Origin: CBDAQD01 sp965275905
GTDB taxonomy: Bacteria > Pseudomonadota > Alphaproteobacteria > Rhizobiales > JAJFHC01
Direction of reading: 5' to 3'
Length of the DNA: 64,000 nt
Assembly (NCBI GenBank): GCA_965275905.1
Contig: CBDHYJ010000045.1
Location: forward strand, 1-64,000
Shown here: positions 55,277 through 64,000 of the stretch, piece by piece
How the letters are laid out: every line of letters begins with the position of its first letter
How positions within the stretch are numbered: the first letter of the stretch is position 1
Notes under the pieces: generated by a model
What the model saw: the letters and a program-made list of their open reading frames with translations, nothing else
Told to the model about the DNA's origin: nothing
Database searches by the model: none
Position numbers and translations under genes: made by a program

Positions 55277-56221
55277 TTACACCCAGACTCCAAGGGCGGC
55301 CAATTCCTCACGACGCGGAAGATCCGCACCACGTCTCTGACAGGTGACATGGGCGGCTGCTGCCGCGAAATTGAGAAGCTTCTCCAATCGTTGAGCATCG
55401 AGCGCTGCAATTGCGTTCTTACCGATGCCGTCTTCGGAAAGCTTCACCAACAGAGCGGCCTGGAAGCTGTCGCCCGCGCCGACGGTGTCGACGACATTTG
55501 CAATCGGCGGTTCAACCCGCACAACGTGTCCCTGCTTTGTCCACGCACAGATCTTTTCGCCTCCATCTGTGACGACAACCAGGTCCACGCCTTGATCGAG
55601 CCACTCGGAGGCCTTTGCATCGGCGGTCGAATCCGGATAGAGAGCCGCCAGATCCTCTGAACTGATCTTCAGCAGATTCGCCCGCGCGGTGTATTCGGCG
55701 ACGCGCTCCCGCCAGACGTCGACATCGGGCTCCACGTTGAGGCGCACATTGGGGTCGACCGAGACAAACCGGTGGCCAGCTATGGTCAGCAGATGCGAGA
55801 ATGCATCGGCAACGGGTCGAACCACCAGAGAATAGGACCCAAAGTGAACCGCTGAGACCTCTCGACCGATTGACGGCAGATCGTCCGTTTCCACGCTGCA
55901 ATCGGCAGATCCCAGACCATAGAACACGTAGGCAGGCTGACCGCGTTCATCGACTCCGACGAGGCTCAAAGTCGTGCGATTGCCTGAGCGCACCAGATAG
56001 TCAGTCGCCACGCCTTCCCGCTTCAGATTGGTGACCAGCCTCTGACCCAGCATGTCATTGGAGATACCTGTGAGCAGCGCCGAATGATCGCCCAGACGCG
56101 CGATCCCAATGGCCACATTGTAAGGCGAGCCTCCGGCGTGTGCCTCGAACTGCAATGTGTTTGAGGCGTCCTGTCCGTTCGCGAAAATATCGAACAAGGC
56201 TTCACCGCAGACGAGATACAT
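55277..56221 (-). CDS. PfkB family sugar kinase (fructokinase-like)
   Basis: ATG 56221 (M-Y-L-V-C-G-E-A-L-F-D-I-F), preceded closely by GGAGGG, gives 314 residues; ATG 56233 is an alternative. The family has G-G-S-P-Y-N-V-A-I-G-I-A-R-L-G in the N-terminal part and the ATP/anion-hole motif D-T-V-G-A-G-D-S-F-Q-A-A-L-L near the C-terminus. In this operon, mannitol and sorbitol are oxidised to fructose by the two dehydrogenases upstream, so phosphorylation of fructose is the likely role. It is the last gene of the smo operon. Confidence 0.92.
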   Translation of the reverse strand: MYLVCGEALFDIFANGQDASNTLQFEAHAGGSPYNVAIGIARLGDHSALLTGISNDMLGQRLVTNLKREGVATDYLVRSGNRTTLSLVGVDERGQPAYVFYGLGSADCSVETDDLPSIGREVSAVHFGSYSLVVRPVADAFSHLLTIAGHRFVSVDPNVRLNVEPDVDVWRERVAEYTARANLLKISSEDLAALYPDSTADAKASEWLDQGVDLVVVTDGGEKICAWTKQGHVVRVEPPIANVVDTVGAGDSFQAALLVKLSEDGIGKNAIAALDAQRLEKLLNFAAAAAHVTCQRRGADLPRREELAALGVWV

Positions 56222-56253
56222 AAAGCCCTCCATTCCCGCCGGGCATCCGCTGC

Positions 56254-57732
56254 TCAGTCCTCGACATAGGCCTGCAACGCATTCAGGCCGCCGCTAGACC
56301 AGATAAGGGAAAGCCACCGCTCGAAGGCATTCGCAAAACGTTGCGCGTCGATGAGGTCCCCGTATAGATGGAGCTGTTCGAGCCACGCGAGCGGTCGTTC
56401 GCGTGCTGACCTTGCGACAGACTGGAGCTGGGCCCAGGTCGGGTCATTCGGCTCAATCAGTGATCCGTCTTCGCGCGTGCCCTCGCACATGCGCGCCCAA
56501 AACGCTTCAACCAGGGCAAGTCCCTCAATCGACGTTCCCGAGTCGAGCCCGTCACGCAGAATTGGAAGCACGAATCCTGTGTGGCGCGCCGAACCGTCGA
56601 ACGCGACGCGACGGGTCGTGTCAACAATGGCCGGATTCGAAAAGCGACGATCAATCAGATCGACATAGTCTTCAGGAGTCATCAACGGAACCGGATCCAC
56701 ATGCGGCGCGATTTCGCTGATCTGGACTTTGCGGAAGAAGGCATGGATCAACGGATGCGCCATGCAATCAGAAATCGTTCTGACCGACAGGATTTCGCCA
56801 GGATTCGCTATGATCTGATGGCCTGCATTGAGAATGCGGATTTTCATCGCTTCGTAATCGTGAACGCTGCCCGAAAAAATAACTCCCACGCTGTCCCAGC
56901 GCGGGCGTCCGGCGCAAAAGTCATCCTCGATGATCCACTGGCGGTAGTTTTCATGCGTAACCGGCACTTTGTCATCGATGCCGATTTTGGCCGCCAGCGC
57001 AATCTCCTTCGGGCCGGTGGCCGGCACGATACAGTCGACCATCGAATTGGGAAAACTGCAGTTATCGTCGATCCAGCCGGCCAGATCCGGATCACAGAGC
57101 CGTGCCAGCGAGACCAGGGTCTGGCGGAGAATTGCCCCGTTGCCCCGAAGATTGTCGCAGCTGAGCGCCGTGAACGGACCATGACCTCGCTCCCGCCTCA
57201 GACCCAGTGCAGCCACCATTGCGCCGAAGGCTGTTCGCGGGCTACCCGGATTTGAAGCGTCATGCTCAATATCCGGATGTCCGGCGTCAAATCCCCCGCT
57301 TGCGGCGTCAACGTAATAGCCGCCCTCCGTGACCGTCAGCGCCACAATCCGGATCGCAGGATCGGCCAATTGCCGCACCAACGCCGCATTGTCTTCTTCG
57401 ATCGGAACGAAATCGATCATTGAGCCGACGACTTCAGCCGTCATGCCTGAAGGTTCGAGTTCAATCAACGTTGTCAGACAGTCCTGAGCCAGAAGCTTTT
57501 CGCGGTGTGTCGCATCGGTGCCGCGCACGCTGGCGCCGACAATCGCCCAGTCAAGACACAGACCGTCTTCAAACAACCGATGGAGATACCAGGCCTGATG
57601 CGCGCGATGGAAATTGCCGAGCCCGATATGGACAATGCCAGGTGTCAGGCTGCTGCGATCGTAATGTGGGCGTTTCACCGAGGGTGGCAGCGCGCTGAGC
57701 GTTGCATCCGAAAGGCGGATCAGCTCATCCAT
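56254..57732 (-). CDS. mtlK: Mannitol 2-dehydrogenase family protein (MtlK-like)
   Basis: A 492-residue long-chain polyol dehydrogenase that oxidises D-mannitol or a related polyol to fructose with NAD+. Features are H-I-G-L-G-N-F-H-R-A-H-Q-A-W-Y (nucleotide-binding start, about residue 33), T-V-T-E-G-G-Y, S-C-D-N-L-R-G-N-G, and the active-site lysine region in I-L-N-A-G-H-Q. Length and operon position match mtlK of Rhodobacter sphaeroides smo. Fructuronate or arabinitol dehydrogenases are in the same family. The start overlaps the smoS end by 13 bases. Confidence 0.92.
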   Translation of the reverse strand: MDELIRLSDATLSALPPSVKRPHYDRSSLTPGIVHIGLGNFHRAHQAWYLHRLFEDGLCLDWAIVGASVRGTDATHREKLLAQDCLTTLIELEPSGMTAEVVGSMIDFVPIEEDNAALVRQLADPAIRIVALTVTEGGYYVDAASGGFDAGHPDIEHDASNPGSPRTAFGAMVAALGLRRERGHGPFTALSCDNLRGNGAILRQTLVSLARLCDPDLAGWIDDNCSFPNSMVDCIVPATGPKEIALAAKIGIDDKVPVTHENYRQWIIEDDFCAGRPRWDSVGVIFSGSVHDYEAMKIRILNAGHQIIANPGEILSVRTISDCMAHPLIHAFFRKVQISEIAPHVDPVPLMTPEDYVDLIDRRFSNPAIVDTTRRVAFDGSARHTGFVLPILRDGLDSGTSIEGLALVEAFWARMCEGTREDGSLIEPNDPTWAQLQSVARSARERPLAWLEQLHLYGDLIDAQRFANAFERWLSLIWSSGGLNALQAYVED

Positions 57733-58489
57733 TGGCCGCCATCGACATTGTAGGTTTGGGCGACAATGTACTCCGCCTCGTCGCTGGCCAGGAATACGGC
57801 CATACCGGTCAGGTCGTCCGCCGTTCCCATGCGGCCATAGGGTACGTTGTTCCCGACCTCCTTCTTTTTCTGGCCTAGCGCCTTGTTTTCGTATTTGGCA
57901 AACATGGCATCAACGCCGTCCCAGTGCTCGCCATCGACGACACCCGGTGCTATCGCGTTTACGTTGATGCCGTGCTGTATGAGGGCGAGACCGGCGGACT
58001 GTGTCAGGCTGATGATCGCGGCCTTGGTCGCGCAATAGACCGCGACGAGCGGTTCGCCCCGGCGTCCGGCCTGACTGGCCATGTTGATGATCTTACCGCC
58101 GATGCCGCGCCCGATCATGTGTCGCGCGACGGCCTGCATGGTGAAAAGTGTTCCGCCGACATTGATGTCGAAGGTCTGTCTGAAATCCTCGCGTTCGATC
58201 TCCACAATTGGCGACGCGCTGAAGACGGCGGCATTGTTGATCAGGATATCGATCCGCCCCAAGGCATCGATGGTTTCGGACACGGCGCTGTCGATGCTGT
58301 CCTGTCGCGAGACATCGATCTCGACGGCTACTGCCGCATCGCCCAACTCGGCAGCGGCTTGCCGGGCGCGTTCAATATTGATATCCGCAATCGCTACGCG
58401 CGCGCCTTCCCGGATATAGGATCCGGCGAACGCCCGCCCGATGCCACGTGCGGCACCGGTGATGAGCGCGGTCTTTGCCTCAAGTCGTC

Positions 58490-58493
<4 letters not shown>
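57720..58493 (-). CDS. smoS: Short-chain polyol dehydrogenase (SmoS, sorbitol dehydrogenase)
   Basis: A 257-residue SDR. NAD site T-G-A-A-R-G-I-G-R-A-F (about 12-22), N-N-A-A at about 88, and the catalytic Ser with Y-C-A-T-K (about 153-157). The closing D-G-G-Q-W-M-S is typical of the SmoS group, which oxidises sorbitol (L-iditol) to fructose. Its ATG overlaps the stop of the transporter ATPase gene by four bases, and its end overlaps mtlK, so the three are translationally coupled. Confidence 0.93.
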
Positions 58494-59494
<1,001 letters not shown>

Positions 59495-59504
59495 TTCTCC
59501 TCCC

Positions 59505-60335
59505 TCACTTCACAGCGCCAAACGTCAGGCCGCGAACAAGCTGTTTCTGACTGAACCAACCCAGGATCAGGATGGGCGCAATGGCCATCGTCGAGGCCGC
59601 GCTCAGCTTGGCGTAGAACAGGCCTTCCGGGCTGGAATAGCTGGCGATAAACGCCGTCAGAGGCCCGGCCTTGGCCGCCGTCAGGTTGAGCGTCCAGAAG
59701 GCTTCGTTCCAGGCCAGGATGAAATTCAGCAGGATCGTCGACGCGATACCAGGGACCGCCATGGGGGTCAGCACATAGAGAATTTCTGCCCGCAACGACG
59801 CGCCGTCCATCCGCGCAGCTTCGAGAATCTCGCCGGGAATTTCCCGGAAATAGGTGTAGAGCATCCAGACGATGATGGGCAGGTTGATAAGCATCATGAC
59901 GATGACCAGGCCCGTGCGCGTGTCCAGAAGCCCAAGCTGGATAAACAGGAGATAGATCGGATAGAGCACGCCAACCGCGGGCAGCATCTTCGTGGACAGC
60001 ATCCACAGCAGGATGTCTTTGGTCCGCTTCGACGGGACGAATGCCATCGACCACGCAGCCGGGACCGCCACGATGATGCCAATTAGCGTTGAGCCGCCCG
60101 CAATAATCACCGAATTCCAGAGAAAGCGCATGTAGTCGGAACGCTCCTGCACGATTGTGTAGTTCTCAAGCGTCCAGTCGAAGGCGAAGAACAGCGGCGG
60201 AGAACTGATTGCCTGCGCCTCTGTCTTGAAGCTGGTCAGAATCGTCCAGAGAATCGGGAAGAAGATCAGAAGGCCGATTACCCAGGCTATGATCGTGTTG
60301 ATGGTCTTTCGCTGTGTTGTGACGGCACGGGCCAT
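59505..60335 (-). CDS. smoG: Polyol ABC transporter permease SmoG
   Basis: A 276-residue permease of the MalG type with six hydrophobic segments. The ATPase-contact EAA loop is E-I-P-G-E-I-L-E-A-A-R-M-D-G-A-S, and the C-terminus R-G-L-T-F-G-A-V-K is the usual MalG/UgpE ending. It pairs with SmoF, whose gene ends 10 bases upstream. Confidence 0.94.
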   Translation of the reverse strand: MARAVTTQRKTINTIIAWVIGLLIFFPILWTILTSFKTEAQAISSPPLFFAFDWTLENYTIVQERSDYMRFLWNSVIIAGGSTLIGIIVAVPAAWSMAFVPSKRTKDILLWMLSTKMLPAVGVLYPIYLLFIQLGLLDTRTGLVIVMMLINLPIIVWMLYTYFREIPGEILEAARMDGASLRAEILYVLTPMAVPGIASTILLNFILAWNEAFWTLNLTAAKAGPLTAFIASYSSPEGLFYAKLSAASTMAIAPILILGWFSQKQLVRGLTFGAVK

Positions 60336-60345
60336 GACCGACTCC

Positions 60346-61212
60346 TCAGGTGTCCAGGTTCTTGCCGACGATGCGCATCAGGAAGATCGCGACGATGTTG
60401 GCGAGTATGATGGCGTAGACGCCACCGGCGGATCCGAGCCCGACATTCTGGCTCTCCAGCACGCGCTGGAAGATCAGGTAGGTGAGCGTCCTTGTCCCGA
60501 ATGCACCCCCTGTGGTCACGAAGATCTCCGCGAAAATCGACAGCAGGAAGATCGTCTGGATCAGGATGACGATTGTGATGGCTCTGCTGAGGTGGGGCAG
60601 GATGATGTGGCCGAACCGCGCCAGCGCGGGCGCACCGTCCATCTCGGCGGCTTCAAGCTGTTCACTGTCGAGCGACTGTATCGCGGTCAGGAGGATGAGC
60701 GTTGCGAATGGCAGCCACTGCCACGACACGATCAGCACAATGGAGAAGATCGACGCATCGCTGAGCCATTCGACTGGTTGTGCGCCAAAGAATTTCCACA
60801 AGTGCGCGAGAAGCCCGTTCACCGGATCCATGAACATGTTCTTCCAGACCAGCGCGGAGACCGTCGGCATCACGAAGAACGGCGCGATCACCAGAATCCG
60901 GATGACGCCCTGACCCCACATTGGCTGATCGAGCAGCAGGGCGAGCAACACACCCAACATGACGGTGATGACCAGAACGCCGCCGACAATGATCAGGGTC
61001 GTCTGAACGCTTGGCCAGAAGGTGCTTGACGTCACAAAACGCGTGTAATTCGCGAAACCGACCCAGCCCAGGTCACCGCCGCGCAGGGGCAGGTACTTCT
61101 TGAACGAGAAGTAGAGTGTCATCGTCAGCGGGATGAGCATCCATCCCAGAAGCAGGATCACGGCAGGCGCCATCATGATGCGGGCCGCAGATCGTGAATG
61201 CTGGGTTGCCAT
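60346..61212 (-). CDS. smoF: Polyol ABC transporter permease SmoF
   Basis: ATG 61212 (M-A-T-Q-H-S-R-S) gives 288 residues; the frame is open to 61290. It is of the MalF/UgpA type, with six helices, the periplasmic loop G-F-A-N-Y-T-R-F and the EAA loop Q-L-E-A-A-E-M-D-G-A-P. It comes 102 bases after the binding-protein gene. Confidence 0.94.
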   Translation of the reverse strand: MATQHSRSAARIMMAPAVILLLGWMLIPLTMTLYFSFKKYLPLRGGDLGWVGFANYTRFVTSSTFWPSVQTTLIIVGGVLVITVMLGVLLALLLDQPMWGQGVIRILVIAPFFVMPTVSALVWKNMFMDPVNGLLAHLWKFFGAQPVEWLSDASIFSIVLIVSWQWLPFATLILLTAIQSLDSEQLEAAEMDGAPALARFGHIILPHLSRAITIVILIQTIFLLSIFAEIFVTTGGAFGTRTLTYLIFQRVLESQNVGLGSAGGVYAIILANIVAIFLMRIVGKNLDT

Positions 61213-61314
61213 GACACATCTCTCCTGTATTCGCGCAAGGGTAATGGCGAACTGATGTCGGTGAAACCGGGGAACCGGAGACAGACGCAAGCGCTGTCCC
61301 CGGTGGGAGGAGCC

Positions 61315-62616
61315 TCAGTAACCTGCGGCTTCCATCTCTTCGGCTGTCAAAGTCTGCGCTTTTGCGAGCGCTTCTTCCGCGGTCTGCTGACCTGCAAGCG
61401 CGGCGGAGAACTCCTGGCCGACCTGTGTGGCAATACCCGAGAATTCCGGGATCGCGACGAACTGGACGCCGATATAGGGCACCGGTTTGATCGTCGGACT
61501 TGTGGGGTCCGCCGAGTTGATGCTGTCGAGCGTCATTTTGGCAAAGGGTATCTTTGCGTATTCCGGATTTGCGTAAAGCGAGGCGCGGGTTCCGGGAGGC
61601 ACGTTGGCCCAGCCCTCTTTCGATGCGACGAGTTCAAGATATTCCTTCGACGTCGCCCACTGGATGAATTCCTTTGCGGCAGCCTCCTTCTTGGTTCCCG
61701 CCGGAATGGCCAGCGCCCAGGCCCAGAGCCAGTTGCCGCGCTTGCCCTTGCCGGTGTCCGGCGCCAGCGCGAATCCGACCTTGTCGGCCACGGTCGATTC
61801 TTTGGCATTGGTCACGAACGAAGCGGCCACCGTCGCGTCGATCCACATGCCGCATCTGCCCTGCTGGAACAGCGAGAGGTTTTCGTTAAAGCCGTTCGTC
61901 GAGGCGCCGGGAGGACCGGCATCCTCCATCAGTTTGAGATAGAAAGTCAGGGTTTCCTTCCATTCCGGGCTGTCGAACTGCGGCTTCCAGTTTTCGTCGA
62001 ACCAGCGCGCACCAAACGCGTTTGAGGTCGCGGTAAGGAAGGCCATGTTTTCGCCCCAGCCCGCCTTGCCACGCAGGCAAATGCCGTAGATCTCATTAGC
62101 TTTGTCGGTCATCTTGCGGGCGGCATCGGCCACGAACTGCCAGGTCGGCGCCTCGGGCATTTTCAGCCCGGCCTTCTCCATCAGGTCGGTGCGATACATG
62201 ATCATCGAACTCTCGCCGTAGAACGGTGCGGCATAGAGCGTGCCATCGACCGAGAGGCCGCCGCGCATCGCCGGCAGAATGTCATCGACGTCATAGGACG
62301 CCGGCAGATCGTCAAGCGAAACCAGCCAACCCTGTTTTCCCCAGATCGGCGTTTCGTACATGCCGATGGTCATGATGTCGAACTGGCCGCCCTTGGTCGC
62401 GATGTCCTGGGTCACCCGCTGGCGCAGCACGTTTTCTTCAAGAGTGACCCACTCCACCTGGTGGCCGGTCTTCTTGGTGAAGTCTTCGGTGAGACGCTGC
62501 ATGCGGATCATGTCGCCGTTGTTAACGGTCGCGACAGTGATGGTTTCGGCAAGTGCGCTTGTCGCAGCAAAAAGCGCGAGTGCGCCCGCGACGCAAAGTG
62601 ACCTTTTCAGGTGCAT
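61315..62616 (-). CDS. smoE: Polyol ABC transporter substrate-binding protein SmoE
   Basis: A 433-residue family 1 solute-binding protein with a signal peptide (L-C-V-A-G-A-L-A-L-F-A-A-T-S-A-L-A, about residues 7-23). The mature part starts E-T-I-T-V-A-T-V-N-N-G-D-M-I-R-M-Q and includes Y-A-A-P-F-Y-G-E-S-S-M-I-M-Y-R. This is the sorbitol/mannitol receptor group. AGGAGG before the ATG supports the start. It follows a LacI operator and is the first structural gene of the operon. Confidence 0.94.
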   Translation of the reverse strand: MHLKRSLCVAGALALFAATSALAETITVATVNNGDMIRMQRLTEDFTKKTGHQVEWVTLEENVLRQRVTQDIATKGGQFDIMTIGMYETPIWGKQGWLVSLDDLPASYDVDDILPAMRGGLSVDGTLYAAPFYGESSMIMYRTDLMEKAGLKMPEAPTWQFVADAARKMTDKANEIYGICLRGKAGWGENMAFLTATSNAFGARWFDENWKPQFDSPEWKETLTFYLKLMEDAGPPGASTNGFNENLSLFQQGRCGMWIDATVAASFVTNAKESTVADKVGFALAPDTGKGKRGNWLWAWALAIPAGTKKEAAAKEFIQWATSKEYLELVASKEGWANVPPGTRASLYANPEYAKIPFAKMTLDSINSADPTSPTIKPVPYIGVQFVAIPEFSGIATQVGQEFSAALAGQQTAEEALAKAQTLTAEEMEAAGY

Positions 62617-62689
62617 CCTAACTCCTCCCTTAATGTCTTTTGGTTTTATAAAGCCAGTATCATCAAAACTGACGAGGAGTCAATAAAAT

Positions 62690-62705
62690 CTTTACGCGCG
62701 TAAAG
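62690..62705. promoter_or_regulatory. LacI-type operator before smoE
   Basis: CTTTACGCGCGTAAAG is a perfect 16-base palindrome with central CG, typical of LacI/PurR family operators. It lies 74 bases before the smoE start and just after the end of the lacI-type gene, so it should control the smoE-to-pfkB operon. Confidence 0.85.
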
Positions 62706-62718
62706 TTTGTATCATGCT

Positions 62719-63744
62719 TTAGGCAGATGCGCGCATGACCAGCTTGCCTTCAAAAAGGGTTTCGACCCTGCCTTTCGGCAGACCGCCTTCGATGAGCGCG
62801 AAAAGCGTCTCCACGCTCCGGTCGGAAATCGACTCGTAGTCCTGCGCGATCGTTGTCAAAGGCGGGCACGTGAACCTCGAAAAGGGATGGTCGTCGTGCC
62901 CGGCAACGCGCAACGCACATTCCGTGCCGCGCCCGACGCGAAATCCCTTCTCGTAACAGGCAGCAAGAAACCCGATGGCAAGGCGGTCATTGCTGCACAA
63001 CACCGTGTTGGTCGGCAGCGCGCGCTCCTGAATGACCTTCAGGCCTCCCGCATAACCGATCTCCTCAAAGCTCCAACTGTCGCCCTTGACGCGAATGACA
63101 TGCGGCTCGTGGCCCAGACGCTCCATCGCACGGTTGTAGGCGCTGCGGCGCTTGTTGGCGTTCGGATTGACCGGCGGCATTTCGAAGAAACAGGGTGGTT
63201 CCCCGGTCCGGCAGAGGTACTCGACCATCAGGGGTATGGACTGAAAATTATCCGATCCGATAAAGGCTTCGCCGACGCCTTCGATATTGCTGTCAAACAG
63301 CACTGTCGGCACGTCCCGGCAGAATTTCTCCACCTCGCTCCGGTCCGAGGCCCGTCCGAGAGGCGCCAGAAGCACGCCGGCGGGTTTCAGTGATCGCAAG
63401 CTGTCGAGAATATCGTTTTCCAGGTTCTTTTCACCATGCGAACTGAAGAGTGTTGGCCAGAACCCGGCATCGATGCAGCGCCGTTCGATCACCCGGGCGA
63501 TTTCCGCAAAAAACGGATCAGCCAGAAACGGGACGACGATACCGATATTCTTCGTCAGCTTCCTGTTCTGGTTGACGGCAAAAATGTTGGGCCGGTAGTC
63601 GTGCCGTTCGAGCGCTTTTTCGATTCGCTCCCGGGTCGATTGCCGGACGCTGCCGGGGTCGTTGAAATATTTGGAAACGGTCGGGCGGGAAACGCCGCTC
63701 AATGCGGCGAACTCTTCCATGCTCTTGACCTTGCCTCCGGCCAT
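62719..63744 (-). CDS. LacI family transcriptional regulator of the polyol operon
   Basis: A 341-residue regulator. The N-terminal helix-turn-helix has S-M-E-E-F-A-A-L-S-G-V-S-R-P-T-V-S-K-Y-F (about residues 8-27) with the hinge helix near residues 48-58, and the sugar-binding part starts N-I-G-I-V-V-P-F-L-A-D-P-F-F. It is on the same strand just before smoE. One operator lies between it and smoE, and a degenerate one lies before its own start, so it probably represses both until the polyol is present. Confidence 0.93.
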   Translation of the reverse strand: MAGGKVKSMEEFAALSGVSRPTVSKYFNDPGSVRQSTRERIEKALERHDYRPNIFAVNQNRKLTKNIGIVVPFLADPFFAEIARVIERRCIDAGFWPTLFSSHGEKNLENDILDSLRSLKPAGVLLAPLGRASDRSEVEKFCRDVPTVLFDSNIEGVGEAFIGSDNFQSIPLMVEYLCRTGEPPCFFEMPPVNPNANKRRSAYNRAMERLGHEPHVIRVKGDSWSFEEIGYAGGLKVIQERALPTNTVLCSNDRLAIGFLAACYEKGFRVGRGTECALRVAGHDDHPFSRFTCPPLTTIAQDYESISDRSVETLFALIEGGLPKGRVETLFEGKLVMRASA

Positions 63745-63829
63745 AGCTCAGCCCTTGCCAATTTCCCGGCGATTCGTCACCTGCCTTGGTGAGCGCGCGG
63801 TTTCGGCAGCATCTCAACCGGAGTCAATA

Positions 63830-63844
63830 TTTAGCGCGCGTAAA
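63830..63844. promoter_or_regulatory. Degenerate LacI-type operator before the regulator gene
   Basis: TTTAGCGCGCGTAAA shares the right half CGCGCGTAAA with the smoE operator; the left half is displaced by one base. It lies about 85 bases before the regulator start and may allow weaker autoregulation. Confidence 0.55.
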
Positions 63845-63860
63845 ATTTCTTCTTTACAGT

Positions 63861-64000
63861 ATGTCCGGCAAAGACTCTGGTCAAGGCTGCCGGCGTTGCC
63901 AGAACGATACCCCTGTATGCGCAAGCTTTCGATACAACACCGCAAACCGCAGGTCGTAGCAGGTTGTCAGTCCGGGATCGTCCCACGGCATGTCCGCGAC
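63861..64000 (-). pseudogene. Frameshifted, truncated remnant of a nitrilase/carbon-nitrogen hydrolase gene
   Basis: On the minus strand from the window edge, one frame gives D-P-G-L-T-T-C-Y-D-L-R-F-A-V-L-Y-R-K-L-A-H-T-G and then runs out of similarity to a TGA. The frame one base back continues G-I-V-L-A-T-P-A-A-L-T-R-V-F-A-G-H. Together they match the nitrilase superfamily stretch around the nucleophile (C-Y-D-L-R-F-P-x-L-Y-R-x-L-A, then a P-A-A-F-T-x-x-T-G-x-A-H-W segment). The similarity stops at the H, so the C-terminal third is missing. The upstream part lies outside the window. Confidence 0.7.

Overview
The window looks like an ordinary chromosome segment of a GC-rich alphaproteobacterium. 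The evidence is a complete Paracoccus-type sox cluster, a Rhodobacter-type smo polyol operon, an Fds-type formate dehydrogenase, a non-pyrrolysine MttB homologue and an alphaproteobacterial intergenic palindrome. I saw no tRNA, rRNA, CRISPR array, transposase, integrase or plasmid function. The genus cannot be fixed from the sequence alone.

Layout. 1-0.26 kb: 5' part of a membrane flippase-like gene. 0.4-4.7 kb (minus): fdhD-mobA-mobB-moeA-DUF924 plus a small gene, for molybdenum cofactor and formate dehydrogenase maturation. 4.9-6.2 kb (plus): MaoC hydratase, RidA and a small membrane protein. 6.3-10.9 kb (minus): NAD-linked formate dehydrogenase with a fused FdsG-FdsB subunit. 11.1-17.5 kb: TusA, a DDAH-like hydrolase, an ArsC-like protein, a CobW GTPase, an EamA exporter, a D,D-carboxypeptidase with a very basic tail, an unexported PhnD-like protein and an orphan PDZ-like domain. 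17.9-23.9 kb (plus): peptide-type ABC transporter with terminator-like hairpins between its genes. 24-34.3 kb: pseudoazurin, alcohol dehydrogenase, GlmS, MttB family methyltransferase, XRE-cupin regulator, a TMADH-like flavoprotein and small unknown genes.

34.4-41.4 kb is the least conventional part. A secreted concanavalin-like protein sits beside a VWA protein carrying the same domain. Divergent from them are an ECF sigma factor, an anti-sigma factor whose periplasmic part resembles a subtilisin propeptide, and two tandem secreted subtilisins. This reads as a possible protease-linked cell-surface signalling locus.

41.4-55.2 kb is a sulfur oxidation regulon: MBL hydrolase, soxW, a degenerate FCSD paralogue, soxF, soxE, soxD, soxC, soxB, soxA, soxZ, soxY, soxX and soxV on the minus strand, then soxS, an SqrR/BigR-type persulfide sensor and soxT on the plus strand. 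Four ATTC-N8-GAAT type palindromes lie at four promoter positions of this cluster, so the sensor probably controls all of it. SoxC and formate dehydrogenase both need molybdenum cofactor, which the first region supplies.

55.3-63.7 kb (minus) is a polyol (sorbitol/mannitol) uptake and catabolism operon, lacI-smoEFGK-smoS-mtlK-pfkB, with a perfect operator palindrome. The window ends in a frameshifted remnant of a nitrilase-family gene.
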